NCBI GenBank assembly: GCA_913774955.1
Contig: CAJYKV010000023.1
Coordinates: 84,894-148,893, forward strand
Source of the DNA: an uncultured Acidovorax sp.
GTDB lineage: Bacteria; Pseudomonadota; Gammaproteobacteria; Burkholderiales; Burkholderiaceae_C
Reading direction: 5' to 3'
DNA length: 64,000 nt
Below are positions 52,104 to 62,917 of the stretch, piece after piece (position 1 is the stretch's first letter; each line of letters opens with the position of its first letter). The notes under the pieces were generated by a model. The model ran no database searches, was not told the DNA's origin, and saw only the letters and a program-made list of their open reading frames with translations. The position numbers were made by a program, and so were the translations under genes.

Positions 52104-54329
52104 TCAGTGCGGCGCGGCTCCCGCGGTATCGGCGGCGGAGCGCTGCACGGCGCCGGCCCGGGCCGCGAGGGCCGGGATGTCGAGAATCAGCGCCACCTCC
52201 CCCGTGCCCAGGATGCTGGAGCCGCTGATGCCCTGGAGATGGGCGAACATCTGCGCCAGCGGCTTGATCACGGCCTGTGCCTCGCCCAGCAGGCGGTCCA
52301 CGATCAGGCCGAAGCGCTGGGCGCCCTCGCGCACGACCACGATGCTCTGGCGCGATCCGGCCGCACCCGGCACGTGGAACAGGGTGCGCAGGCGGATGAA
52401 CGGCAGTACGCGTCCGCGCAGCTCCGTGTAGTCGTGACCTGAATCTCCACGGAACTCGATGCATTCCTCGATCGCGTCGAGCGGCAGCACGAACACGGAC
52501 CGCCCCACGGCCACCTGGAAGCCGTTGATGATGGCCAGCGTCAGGGGCAGCCGCACGGTGGTCTTGGTGCCGAGACCCGGGCGGCTGTCGAGCGTCACGG
52601 TGCCCCGCAGGGCCGTGATGTTGCGCTTCACCACGTCCATGCCCACGCCGCGGCCGGACAGGTTGGTGATCTGCTCGGCCGTCGAGAATCCCGGCTCGAA
52701 GACCAGGTCGTAGACCTCGTCGTCGGGCAGCGTCTTGCCGGCGTCCACCAGCCCGCGCTCCACCGCCTTCGCGAGGATGCGTTCGCGCGAGAGCCCGCCG
52801 CCATCGTCGCTCACCTCGATCACGATGCTGCCCGAGTCGTGGTAGGCGTTGAGCGACACCGTGCCCCATGCGGGTTTGCCGCGCTCGGCGCGCAGCGCGG
52901 CCGGCTCGATGCCGTGGTCCATGCTGTTGCGCACCAGATGGGTCAGCGGATCGGCGATTTTCTCGATGACGGTCTTGTCGAGTTCGGTGTCCTCGCCGCG
53001 CACCTGCAGGACGATGTCCTTGCCGATCTCGCGCGAGACGTCGTGCACCATGCGCTGGAAGCGGTTGAACGTGGCCCCGATGCGGACCATGCGCAGTTGC
53101 AGGGCGCTGTCGCGGATCTCCTGCACCAGGCCGTTGAGCGTGGAGTGCGCTTCCTGCAGGGCCACGTTCTGCACGTGGCGTCCCGCCTGGGTCGCCGAGG
53201 CCGTGGCGGTGATCAGCTCTCCCACCAGGTCCACCAGCCGGTCGAGCTTCTCGGCGTCCACGCGCACCGACTGGTGGTCGGCGGCGCGGGTGTCCTTGAT
53301 CTGCTTCTGGCGCACCAGCGCCGCTTCCACCACCGGCTGCTGCACGCGCCGCTGCTCCACGAGCAACTGTCCGAGCGGTTCGGTCGCGCCGCTGTGCTGC
53401 AGGTGCAGCGCTTCGTTCAGTTCGCGCCGCGTCAGGCTGCCGCAGTGGACGAGGATTTCGCCGAGCCGCAGCGTGCCGTCGTCGCTCCGCGGGCCCAGGC
53501 TGTCGATCAGGTCGATGTAGCGCGAGACTTCGCTGTCCGGCGGCAGGATGTGCACGACGCAGTCGTCCAGGACGAACTCGAATGTGCCTTCGATCGCGGC
53601 CTTGGTGGCACTGCTGCGCAGCGCGATCTCGAAGCCGAGGTAGCAGGATTCGGCGTCCATCTCCGCCAGCCCGGGCAGTTCGTCGGCCAGCGTGGCGATG
53701 GCCGTGATCGTGCCGAGCTTGCCCAGGTACCGGAGGAACGAGAGCGGGTCCATGCCGTTGCGCAGCACGTCCTTGCCGAAGCGCAGCGAGATGTGCCAGT
53801 GGTCCGGGGCGCGGCCAGCGGGCGGCGGCCGCAGGGGGGAGGCTGCGTGGCCCACCGGCATGCCGTATGGCGCCTCGGCCGCCGCGCCGCCTGGGACAGG
53901 CGCAGAGGCAGGTGCCGGGTGCGGCGCGCCTGCCGCATCCGCCAGCAGCCGGTTCAGTCCCTCCAGCAGCGGCTGGGCATCGGCCAGCAGCTGCGCATCG
54001 GCCTCGGTCTGTCCGGCGGCGGCGGCGGCGACGAGGCGGCCGGTATGGTCCGCGCAGGCGAGCAGCAGCGCCACCACCGATTCGTCGAGCGTGATGGCGC
54101 CATCGCGCACCTTGTCCAGCACGCTTTCCGCGACGTGCGTGAAGTCCACGATGAAATCCAGGCCGAACAGGCCCGCCGACCCCTTGATGGTATGGGCGGC
54201 CCGGAAGATCGCGTTCACCGCGTCCGACGGCTCGTCTTCCTGCAGCACCCCGAGCAGCGCGCGCTCCATGTCTTCGAGCAGTTCGCCGCTCTCCGCGATG
54301 AAGGCCTGCAGAGCCTGTTCCATGTTCAT
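52104..54329 (-). CDS. cheA: Chemotaxis histidine kinase CheA
   Basis: A 741-aa kinase. HPt (about 1-105) with His46 in RAAHTIKGSAGLFG; a non-standard middle region (about 175-370) instead of a typical P2 domain, containing an ACT-like segment (DHWHISLRFGKDVLRNG) and a LGEILVHCGSLTRRELNEAL block like those in MshEN/type II ATPase N-domains. Then dimerisation, HATPase (HLVRNSMDHGIE, DDGGGLS, GRGVGMDVVK) and CheW-like regulatory domain (600-735). It overlaps the STAS gene by ATGA (54326-54329). Confidence 0.95.
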   Translation of the reverse strand: MNMEQALQAFIAESGELLEDMERALLGVLQEDEPSDAVNAIFRAAHTIKGSAGLFGLDFIVDFTHVAESVLDKVRDGAITLDESVVALLLACADHTGRLVAAAAAGQTEADAQLLADAQPLLEGLNRLLADAAGAPHPAPASAPVPGGAAAEAPYGMPVGHAASPLRPPPAGRAPDHWHISLRFGKDVLRNGMDPLSFLRYLGKLGTITAIATLADELPGLAEMDAESCYLGFEIALRSSATKAAIEGTFEFVLDDCVVHILPPDSEVSRYIDLIDSLGPRSDDGTLRLGEILVHCGSLTRRELNEALHLQHSGATEPLGQLLVEQRRVQQPVVEAALVRQKQIKDTRAADHQSVRVDAEKLDRLVDLVGELITATASATQAGRHVQNVALQEAHSTLNGLVQEIRDSALQLRMVRIGATFNRFQRMVHDVSREIGKDIVLQVRGEDTELDKTVIEKIADPLTHLVRNSMDHGIEPAALRAERGKPAWGTVSLNAYHDSGSIVIEVSDDGGGLSRERILAKAVERGLVDAGKTLPDDEVYDLVFEPGFSTAEQITNLSGRGVGMDVVKRNITALRGTVTLDSRPGLGTKTTVRLPLTLAIINGFQVAVGRSVFVLPLDAIEECIEFRGDSGHDYTELRGRVLPFIRLRTLFHVPGAAGSRQSIVVVREGAQRFGLIVDRLLGEAQAVIKPLAQMFAHLQGISGSSILGTGEVALILDIPALAARAGAVQRSAADTAGAAPH

Positions 54330-54646
54330 GGTGTGTCTTCCTGGAGCGGCATGGCGGGGGACAGGATCTCCCCGAAGAATCCGGACAGATCGAAAAGGTC
54401 GAAGACCTCCGCCACCACCGCGTTGCAGCCGGTGATGCGCAGGGTCTGGCCCTGGGCCCGCGCGTCGCGGCATGCGGCCATGAGCAGCTGCACGCCGGCG
54501 CTGTCGATCTCGGTCACGCCCGCCAGGTCGATTTCGAGGCCTTCGGGACTGTCGGAGCGCGCCGCGAGCAGGCCGGTGCGTATTTCCGCGGCCCGGTAGA
54601 TGGTGAGCTCGCCGTCGAGGGCCAGCGTGGTGAGCGCCGGGGTCAT
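54326..54646 (-). CDS. STAS-domain protein (anti-anti-sigma-like)
   Basis: A 106-aa single STAS domain. The phosphorylatable loop is IDLAGVTEIDSAGVQLLMAA with the conserved Asp-Ser (DSAG), as in SpoIIAA-type proteins. Overlapping ATGA with cheY upstream (54643-54646) and cheA downstream means tight coupling in the che operon. No RsbW-type kinase is encoded here, so it may bind CheA or another partner; role is unknown. Confidence 0.9.
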   Translation of the reverse strand: MTPALTTLALDGELTIYRAAEIRTGLLAARSDSPEGLEIDLAGVTEIDSAGVQLLMAACRDARAQGQTLRITGCNAVVAEVFDLFDLSGFFGEILSPAMPLQEDTP

Positions 54647-55011
54647 GGCAGCACCAGCTTCTCCACGGCCGACAGCAGCGTGGGCGGCTGGAAAGGCTTC
54701 ACCACCCACGCCTTGGCGCCGGCCAGCTGGCCTTCGCGCTTCTTCGCCTCCTGGTTCTCGGTGGTCAGCATGATGACCGGCGTGAAGCGGTAGGCGGGCA
54801 TCGCCTTCACGGTCTTGAGGAAGGTGATGCCGTCCATGTTGGGCATGTTCACGTCGCTGATGATCAGATGCACCTTCTGACCGGTGAGCCGGGCCAGTGC
54901 GTCCTTACCGTCGCGGCCTTCGAGAACGTCGTAGCCCGCGCCGCGGAGCGCAATGCCGACGACCGAGCGCACGGAGGCGGAGTCGTCCACGATCAGAATG
55001 GTCTTCGCCAT
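54643..55011 (-). CDS. cheY: Chemotaxis response regulator CheY
   Basis: A 122-aa single receiver: ILIVDDSASVR, phospho-Asp53 in ISDVNMPNMDG, Thr in MLTTE and Lys in VVKPFQP. No output domain, so it acts by protein contact. No flagellar motor genes are nearby; the target could be the type IV pilus or another effector. Follows the MCP-like gene by 19 bp. Confidence 0.95.
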   Translation of the reverse strand: MAKTILIVDDSASVRSVVGIALRGAGYDVLEGRDGKDALARLTGQKVHLIISDVNMPNMDGITFLKTVKAMPAYRFTPVIMLTTENQEAKKREGQLAGAKAWVVKPFQPPTLLSAVEKLVLP

Positions 55012-55030
55012 GGGAGTCCTTCAGGGGATG

Positions 55031-56230
55031 TCAGAAAAAGGTGATTTCTTCGGGCTGTGGCGGCGGCGGCAGTGACTGGGCCCGTGCCTGCGCTGGAGCG
55101 GCGGCGTCCTGCCGCACCGCGCCGGCCCGGTGCACTGCGCGCTCGCCGGCCATGGCATAGGTGGCTTCGAGCTCCTGCAGCAGCGCAGCGGACTGCAAGG
55201 GTTCCAGATGGCCCTCCTGGGCGCAGCGGGCGTGGTGCTCGCGCACCACTTCCGGCATGCGGCCGATGTTGTCGCGCACGTGGCTCAGGACCTGGCTGAC
55301 GCGGTCCTGGAACTGGAGCTGCACCAGCGAATCGTTCACTTCGGCCTGTATCTGCCGGCTTTCGGTGCGCAGCAGGTCGGCGGACTGCGCGAGGTCCGCC
55401 GTGAGGTTCTGGAACTGGTCGAGCACCTGGGCGATGCGGTTCTCGGAGTCGGCCAGCACCACGGTTTCCTGCCGCTGCGATACCTGCGCCGCGGAGCGCG
55501 TCGCGTCGATGGCGGCATGGATCGCACTGACCTTGCGGGTGATGTTCTGCCCGGTTTCGCCCGACAGCCGCGACAGCACGCGGACTTCCTGTGCCACCTG
55601 CGCGAAGCCGCGGCCGCGCTCGCCGGCGTGGGCAGCCTCGATCGTCGCGTTGATCGCCAGCAGATTGGTCTGCTGCGCGATGCGGGACACGCCCTCCGCC
55701 ATGTCCTGCAGTTCCCCCACGAACCGCTGCAGGTTCTCGATCTGCGACAGCATTTCCGCCTTGCCTTCCATGGCCGCCCGCAACGAGGCGATGAGCTGCT
55801 GCAATTGCTCCTGGCTGTGCGAATAGACCGAGGCGGCCGCCGCATCCTGCGCGCCTTTGCCTGTGCCGTTGCCGCCGGACTGGTCCAGCGTGCGTGCGAG
55901 CTGCTGCACGATGTTGGCGAACCGCGCACTCAGCGCCGCGATGGCTTCCTCCATCTGGCCGCGGGAGGATTCGATCTGCCCGGCCCAGACGGGAGCGAGA
56001 TCCCCGCTGAAGGTTTCGAAGCCCGCGAGCAGGCCGTGGAGGTCCTCCGGCGGTTTCCGCCCGATGCTCTGGCGGGTGAACCACCCGCCCAGTGCGCCGC
56101 ACGCTGCCAGCGCGGCCGCGCACAGCATTCCGGCGGGGGAGCCGGACGAGAGAACCAGGGCGGCTGCGGCACCCAGTGCGCCCACCGCGGGCGCGGCGAG
56201 CCATGGCAGCGTCTGCCTGTCTGCGGTCAT
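55031..56230 (-). CDS. MCP-like signalling protein without a sensor domain
   Basis: A 399-aa protein, first gene of the chemosensory operon. Two TM segments near the N-terminus (about 10-28 and 33-52) are joined by a few residues only, so there is no periplasmic ligand domain. The rest is helical, with a shortened receptor hairpin whose tip reads [34 protein letters not shown]. The methylation helices look incomplete, and the C-terminus ends in a Pro-rich tail. It could sense a cytoplasmic or membrane signal, or act as a scaffold. Confidence 0.88.
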   Translation of the reverse strand: MTADRQTLPWLAAPAVGALGAAAALVLSSGSPAGMLCAAALAACGALGGWFTRQSIGRKPPEDLHGLLAGFETFSGDLAPVWAGQIESSRGQMEEAIAALSARFANIVQQLARTLDQSGGNGTGKGAQDAAAASVYSHSQEQLQQLIASLRAAMEGKAEMLSQIENLQRFVGELQDMAEGVSRIAQQTNLLAINATIEAAHAGERGRGFAQVAQEVRVLSRLSGETGQNITRKVSAIHAAIDATRSAAQVSQRQETVVLADSENRIAQVLDQFQNLTADLAQSADLLRTESRQIQAEVNDSLVQLQFQDRVSQVLSHVRDNIGRMPEVVREHHARCAQEGHLEPLQSAALLQELEATYAMAGERAVHRAGAVRQDAAAPAQARAQSLPPPPQPEEITFF

Positions 56231-56432
56231 GAAAGCCCTCACACCTTTCGTTCGCGTCTCGCCTGCGGGCGGGTCTCGCTCCGCAGTCTTGCCATACCGC
56301 TGGATCAACGGCGCTCTGTGTCAGCTTAAGGTCAGCTCGTCTGGAATGTAGGACAGCACTGACTGGCATGCGGTACATGACCGGCCAATGTCAAGTCTTC
56401 CGGCATGCCATCAGACCCTCTAAGGACTTTGT

Positions 56433-56465
56433 AAAATGCTAGATATAGGAAAAATGCTGTCCTAT
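56433..56465 (+). promoter_or_regulatory. Repeats ahead of the AraC-type gene
   Basis: AAAATGCT occurs at 56433-56440 and 56451-56458 (18 bp apart, nearly two helical turns), and an inverted repeat ATAGGA-N9-TCCTAT (56445-56465) overlaps the start codon. This resembles an autoregulatory AraC site; no direct evidence. Confidence 0.35.
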
Positions 56466-57567
56466 GACGAAAGCAAAGTCGATAGACACCAGAGAGGGCC
56501 GCGCATTCGAAAGCGGGAGGCCTCCGGCAAACATCCATCGTGCCGATCTGGCGCCCATCTTCATACGGCAGATGCTGTCCAGGGCTGAGGCGAAAGGGCT
56601 GTCGCCTCAGCGGCTGCTGCGCGGCCTGGGACTGGTGCAGGCCGACCTGGACGCGCCGGAACTGCTCGTTTCCTACTATCAATGCAAGGAAGTGGCGTAC
56701 CGTTTCTGGCAGATGCCGCCGAGTCCGCTGGAGGGGCTCGAATGGGGAGGCATGCTGAACCTCGTGTCGCTGGGGAAGGTGGGCCTGGGCATGATGGCGA
56801 GTGCCCATTCGCACGACATGTTCCGCTTCCTGGCCGAATTCCAGCGTGCTGCGGGTACGCCGCTGCAGCTGCATTGCGATTCCACCGAGCGGCACTTCAG
56901 TGTGGAGGCGCGGGCGCGGTTCGACGACCCGGCCCTGGAGCCTTTCCTGGTCCTCTGCACCCTCGCATCCCTTCACCGCTTCACGCGCCAGGTCTTCGGG
57001 AACGATTGCCAAACCCTGGGGGTGGAGCTGGCCCTGCCGCGCGCCGGCGCCGGCGCCGCGCCGGAGTACGAGCGGTTCTTCGGCGTCCCCGCGGTGTTCG
57101 ATGCGCCGGCGAACCGGCTGATCTTCGCGCCGCAGCCATGCCCCATCCTCACCGCGGAACCCAGCGTGCTGGCGCGGATGCGCGAACTGCTGCGCGAGGA
57201 CGCCGGCCACCGCGCCTGGTGCGATCTGGGCGCCGCCGTGGCGCAGATCATCCGCCGCTCCCCGACGGCCGCTCCGCCGCTCGGCGTGGTGGCTGCGGCC
57301 CTGAACCTCAGCGAGCGCTCGCTGCGGCGCAGGCTGGCGGAAGAGGGTATCGGCTACCGCACCCTGGTGGCCGAGGAGCAGCGCCGCCGCACGCTGGCGC
57401 TGGTCCGCAGCTCGGATGTCGCCATGGAGGACGTGGCGGCGCAGGCCGGGTACTCCAGCGCCCGCAGCCTGCGCCGCGCCGTCCACCGCTGGACGGGCGG
57501 CGGGCCCACGGCCGTGCGCAAGGCCGCGGCCCAGCCGCAGTGGCGGGCGACGCCCCCTGGTGCCTGA
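56464..57567 (+). CDS. AraC-family transcriptional regulator
   Basis: A 367-aa regulator of the OruR/arabinose-binding-domain subgroup. N-terminal ligand region (about 30-230), which begins IHRADLAPIFIRQMLSRAEAKGLSPQRLLRGLGL, and a C-terminal double HTH (about 255-350; VAAALNLSERSLRRRLAEEG and MEDVAAQAGYSSARSLRRAVHRWTG). No effector can be assigned. It is divergent from the chemosensory operon and convergent with the AcoR-like gene, so it belongs to neither with certainty. Confidence 0.9.
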   Translation: MTKAKSIDTREGRAFESGRPPANIHRADLAPIFIRQMLSRAEAKGLSPQRLLRGLGLVQADLDAPELLVSYYQCKEVAYRFWQMPPSPLEGLEWGGMLNLVSLGKVGLGMMASAHSHDMFRFLAEFQRAAGTPLQLHCDSTERHFSVEARARFDDPALEPFLVLCTLASLHRFTRQVFGNDCQTLGVELALPRAGAGAAPEYERFFGVPAVFDAPANRLIFAPQPCPILTAEPSVLARMRELLREDAGHRAWCDLGAAVAQIIRRSPTAAPPLGVVAAALNLSERSLRRRLAEEGIGYRTLVAEEQRRRTLALVRSSDVAMEDVAAQAGYSSARSLRRAVHRWTGGGPTAVRKAAAQPQWRATPPGA

Positions 57568-57588
57568 ACGAGGGACGGGATCACCGCA

Positions 57589-59541
<1,953 letters not shown>

Positions 59542-59651
59542 GGCGTGGAGTCGATGCGGCGTGGAACGTGCCGCAGGAGATTGTGGGCCCGGGGCCATGC
59601 CGCGCCCATCGAGATTTACCCATTGCAACTGCTGCGCTGCAGCACGCGGAA

Positions 59652-59686
59652 TGCGACAGGTGTCGCACGGTGCGCCGCCTGTCGCG
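59652..59686 (+). promoter_or_regulatory. Palindromic upstream activator site for the AcoR-like protein
   Basis: A perfect palindrome TGCGACA-GG-TGTCGCA (59652-59667) is followed by a second imperfect copy (59671-59686, right arm CTGTCGCG). It lies about 130 bp upstream of the sigma-54 promoter, the right range for an enhancer; which protein binds is inferred from position. Confidence 0.65.
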
Positions 59687-59798
59687 CCCGGCCGCCCCGG
59701 TCTGCCGGCCGGGCGCTGGAAGGGTTTGCACCAGGGGTGCGCTGCCAACCCCTTGATTTGCCTGGCTTTCGGTGCAGGCCGGCAGGGCGCCGCATGCC

Positions 59799-59814
59799 TG
59801 GCACGGCGGTTGCC
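59799..59814 (+). promoter_or_regulatory. Sigma-54 (-24/-12) promoter
   Basis: TGGCACG (59799-59805), 4 bp, TTGCC (59810-59814): the GG and GC are 10 bp apart, matching the TGGCACG-N4-TTGCW consensus. It ends about 60 bp before the monooxygenase start. Confidence 0.85.
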
Positions 59815-59873
59815 TTGAGCCCTGCAGCCCGGAGAAAAACCAGCGGGCACGACCACCATCCAAGGAGACAACC

Positions 59874-61676
59874 ATGACCGATACGACGGCTGCAGCCCGC
59901 GCGCAGGCGCTGCTCGACCGACTCAACCGTGCCTTGGCCGACCGCGACTTCGCGGCTGCCAGCGGCCTGTTCGCAGACGAATGTTATTGGCGCGACCTGG
60001 TGCTGCTGACCTGGAACATCAAGACGCTGGAAGGGCAGACGCAGATCGCCGACATGCTGGCCTCGCAGCTGGACGCCGCGGCTCCCGTGCGCTTCTCGCT
60101 GGACGAGCGCGAAGCCGTGGAGGACGCCGATGGCGTGCTGTCCGCCTGGATCGTGATCGATACGCGCCATGCGCGCGGCGGCGGCCACATCCGCATCAAG
60201 GACGGGCGCATCTGGACGCTACTGACGGCCGCCCAGGAGCTCAAGGGCCATGAGGAACCCATGGGCACGCGCCGCCCGATGGGGGCCGAGCACGGCATCC
60301 GGCGCGGCCGCCAGACCTGGCTGGAGCGCCGCCAGCAGGAGGCCGAGGAGCTGGGCCGCGAGAAGCAGCCGTTCGTGCTGGTCATCGGCGGAGGGCAGGG
60401 CGGCATCGCGCTGGGCGCGCGGCTGCGCCAGCTGGGCGTATCGCACATCGTCATCGACCGCCAGGCCCGCCCCGGCGACCAGTGGCGCAACCGCTACAAG
60501 TCGCTGTGCCTGCACGATCCGGTCTGGTACGACCATCTGCCGTACCTGCCCTTTCCGGACAACTGGCCCGTGTTCGCTCCCAAGGACAAGATCGGCGACT
60601 GGCTGGAGATGTACACCCGGGTGATGGAGGTGAACTACTGGCCTTCCACCAACTGCCTGAACGCCCGCTTCGACGAAGACAGGCAGGAGTGGGAAGTCAC
60701 CGTGGAGCGCGATGGCGAGACGCTGGTGCTGCGGCCCAAGCACGTGGTGTTCGCCACGGGCATGTCGGGCAAGGCCAACGTGCCCAAGATCCAGGGCCAG
60801 GACGTCTTCCTGGGCGAGCAGCAGCACTCGTCCCGGCACCATGGCCCGGATGCGTATGCAGGCAAGAAGGTGGTGGTGATCGGCGCCAACAATTCCGCGC
60901 ACGACATCTGCGCGGCTCTCTGGGAGCACGGCGCGGACGTGACCATGGTGCAGCGCTCGTCCACGCACATCGTGCGCTCCGATTCGCTGATGGAGATCGG
61001 CCTGGGCGATCTGTATTCGGAGCGCGCCGTGGCCAGCGGCGTGACGACCAAGAAGGCGGACCTGATCTTCGCCTCGCTGCCCTACCGCATCATGGCCGAC
61101 TTCCAGGTGCCGGTGTACGACCGCATCCGCGAGCGCGACGCCGAGTTCTACCGCCAGCTCGAAGCGACGGGCTTCATGCTGGACTTCGGCGACGACGGCT
61201 CGGGCCTCTTCATGAAGTACCTGCGCCGCGCATCGGGCTACTACATCGACGTGGGGGCCTGCGACCTGGTGATCGACGGCAGCATCAAGCTGCAGGCGGG
61301 CAAGGAGATCAGCCATCTGTCGGAAAACGCCGTGGTGCTCGAGGACGGCACCGAGCTGCCGGCCGATCTGGTGGTCTATGCGACCGGCTACGGCTCCATG
61401 AACGGCTGGGTGGCCGACCTGATCAGCCAGGAGGTGGCGGACAAGGTGGGCAAGGTCTGGGGCCTGGGCTCGGACACGACCAAGGACCCCGGCCCCTGGG
61501 AGGGCGAGCAGCGCAACATGTGGAAGCCCACGCAGCAGGAGGCCCTGTGGTTCCACGGCGGCAACCTGCACCAGTCGCGCCATTACTCGCTCTACCTGGC
61601 GCTGCAGCTCAAGGCCCGGCAGGAAGGCCTGCCCGTGCAGGTCTATGGCCTGCAGCAGGTGCATCACTTGCGCTAG
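59874..61676 (+). CDS. Flavin-containing monooxygenase with N-terminal NTF2-like domain
   Basis: A 600-aa two-part protein. Residues about 1-125 look like a SnoaL/NTF2 fold (LLDRLNRALADRDFAAASGLF). The remainder is a FAD/NADPH monooxygenase: FAD motif VIGGGQGGIALGARL (170-184), RYKSLCLHDP, an FMO/BVMO-like FLGEQQHSSRHHG segment and a second dinucleotide motif VVVIGANNSAHDI. AAGGAG lies 6 nt ahead of the ATG at 59874. Downstream of the sigma-54 promoter and 87 bp ahead of the butanediol dehydrogenase gene, so one operon is likely. Oxidation of acetoin, diacetyl or another ketone is conceivable but unproven. Confidence 0.88.
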   Translation: MTDTTAAARAQALLDRLNRALADRDFAAASGLFADECYWRDLVLLTWNIKTLEGQTQIADMLASQLDAAAPVRFSLDEREAVEDADGVLSAWIVIDTRHARGGGHIRIKDGRIWTLLTAAQELKGHEEPMGTRRPMGAEHGIRRGRQTWLERRQQEAEELGREKQPFVLVIGGGQGGIALGARLRQLGVSHIVIDRQARPGDQWRNRYKSLCLHDPVWYDHLPYLPFPDNWPVFAPKDKIGDWLEMYTRVMEVNYWPSTNCLNARFDEDRQEWEVTVERDGETLVLRPKHVVFATGMSGKANVPKIQGQDVFLGEQQHSSRHHGPDAYAGKKVVVIGANNSAHDICAALWEHGADVTMVQRSSTHIVRSDSLMEIGLGDLYSERAVASGVTTKKADLIFASLPYRIMADFQVPVYDRIRERDAEFYRQLEATGFMLDFGDDGSGLFMKYLRRASGYYIDVGACDLVIDGSIKLQAGKEISHLSENAVVLEDGTELPADLVVYATGYGSMNGWVADLISQEVADKVGKVWGLGSDTTKDPGPWEGEQRNMWKPTQQEALWFHGGNLHQSRHYSLYLALQLKARQEGLPVQVYGLQQVHHLR

Positions 61677-61763
61677 AGCAAGGGCCGATGGCGCCCACGG
61701 AATCAAGATGGGCGGCAGGGTGCCGTCCCACCGATCCAACCTCACAGAACAGAAAGTCGAATC

Positions 61764-62831
61764 ATGAAAGCAGCACGTTTCCACAACCGTGGCGATATCC
61801 GTATCGAAGACATTCCCGAACCCGTGGTGGAGCCCGGCACGGTGGGCATCGAAGTGGCCTGGTGCGGCATCTGCGGCACCGATCTGCACGAGTTCATGGA
61901 GGGGCCGATCTTCATCCCGCCCTGCGGCCACCCGCACCCCATCTCGGGCGAGTCCGCACCCATCACCATGGGGCATGAGTTCTCCGGCGTGGTCTATGCC
62001 GTGGGCGAGGGCGTCGATGACATCGAAGTCGGCCAGCACGTCGTGGTGGAGCCCTACATCGTGGCCGACGACGTGCCCACGGGGCCGGGCGACAACTACC
62101 ACCTGTCCAAGAACATGAACTTCATCGGCCTGGGCGGCCGTGGGGGCGGGCTCTCCGAGCGGATCGCCGTCAAGCGCCGCTGGGTGCACCCGATCTCGGA
62201 CGCCATTCCGCTGGACCAGGCCGCATTGATCGAGCCGCTGTCCGTGGGCCACCACGCCTACACCCGCAGCGGCGCCAAGGCGGGCGATGTGGCGCTGGTG
62301 GGCGGCGCGGGCCCCATCGGCCTGCTGCTGTCAGCCATCCTGAAGGCCAAGGGCCTTACGGTCATCGTCACCGAGCTGAGCGCCAAGCGCAAGCAGAAGG
62401 CGCGCGAATCCGGCGTGGCCGATCACATCCTGGACCCGTCCGAAGTGGACGTGACGGCCGAGGTGATGAAGCTCACCGGCGACAAGGGCGTGGACGTGGC
62501 CTTCGAATGCTCGAGCGTCAACAAGGTGCTCGACACGCTGGTGGCCGCGACGAAGTCCACCGGCGTGGTGGTGATCGTGTCCATCTGGAGCCACCCGGCC
62601 ACCGTCAACGTGCACAGCGTGGTCATGAAGGAGCTGGACGTGCGCGGCACCATTGCCTACTGCAACGACCATCAGGAAACCATCAGGCTGGTCGAGGAGG
62701 GCAAGATCGACTTGGCGCCCTTCATCACCCAGCGCATCCAGCTGGAGGATCTGGTGGCGAAAGGCTTCGACACGCTGATCCACAACAACGAGTCGGCGGT
62801 GAAGATCCTCGTGCAGCCGCGGTGGAGGTAG
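61764..62831 (+). CDS. Zinc-type 2,3-butanediol dehydrogenase
   Basis: A 355-aa medium-chain dehydrogenase, probably interconverting 2,3-butanediol and acetoin with NAD. Catalytic zinc residues are present: Cys37 (CGICGTDLHEF), His71-Glu72 (GHEFSG) and Glu157 (EPLSVGHHA); the coenzyme motif is ALVGGAGPIGLLL. The structural-zinc lobe is altered: where relatives have CxxCxxCx7C, this protein reads VADDVPTGPGDNYHLS with no cysteine. Substrate assignment rests on overall similarity to BDH enzymes and on the AcoR-like regulator nearby; other secondary alcohols are possible. Confidence 0.87.
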   Translation: MKAARFHNRGDIRIEDIPEPVVEPGTVGIEVAWCGICGTDLHEFMEGPIFIPPCGHPHPISGESAPITMGHEFSGVVYAVGEGVDDIEVGQHVVVEPYIVADDVPTGPGDNYHLSKNMNFIGLGGRGGGLSERIAVKRRWVHPISDAIPLDQAALIEPLSVGHHAYTRSGAKAGDVALVGGAGPIGLLLSAILKAKGLTVIVTELSAKRKQKARESGVADHILDPSEVDVTAEVMKLTGDKGVDVAFECSSVNKVLDTLVAATKSTGVVVIVSIWSHPATVNVHSVVMKELDVRGTIAYCNDHQETIRLVEEGKIDLAPFITQRIQLEDLVAKGFDTLIHNNESAVKILVQPRWR

Positions 62832-62917
62832 GGGCAGGCTACATTCCAGCGGCCTCGGCAGAGAACTGTTGAGAATAGGCAGCAAGGCGCCAGCCCCAGC
62901 CATAGCCGCAATGCCAA

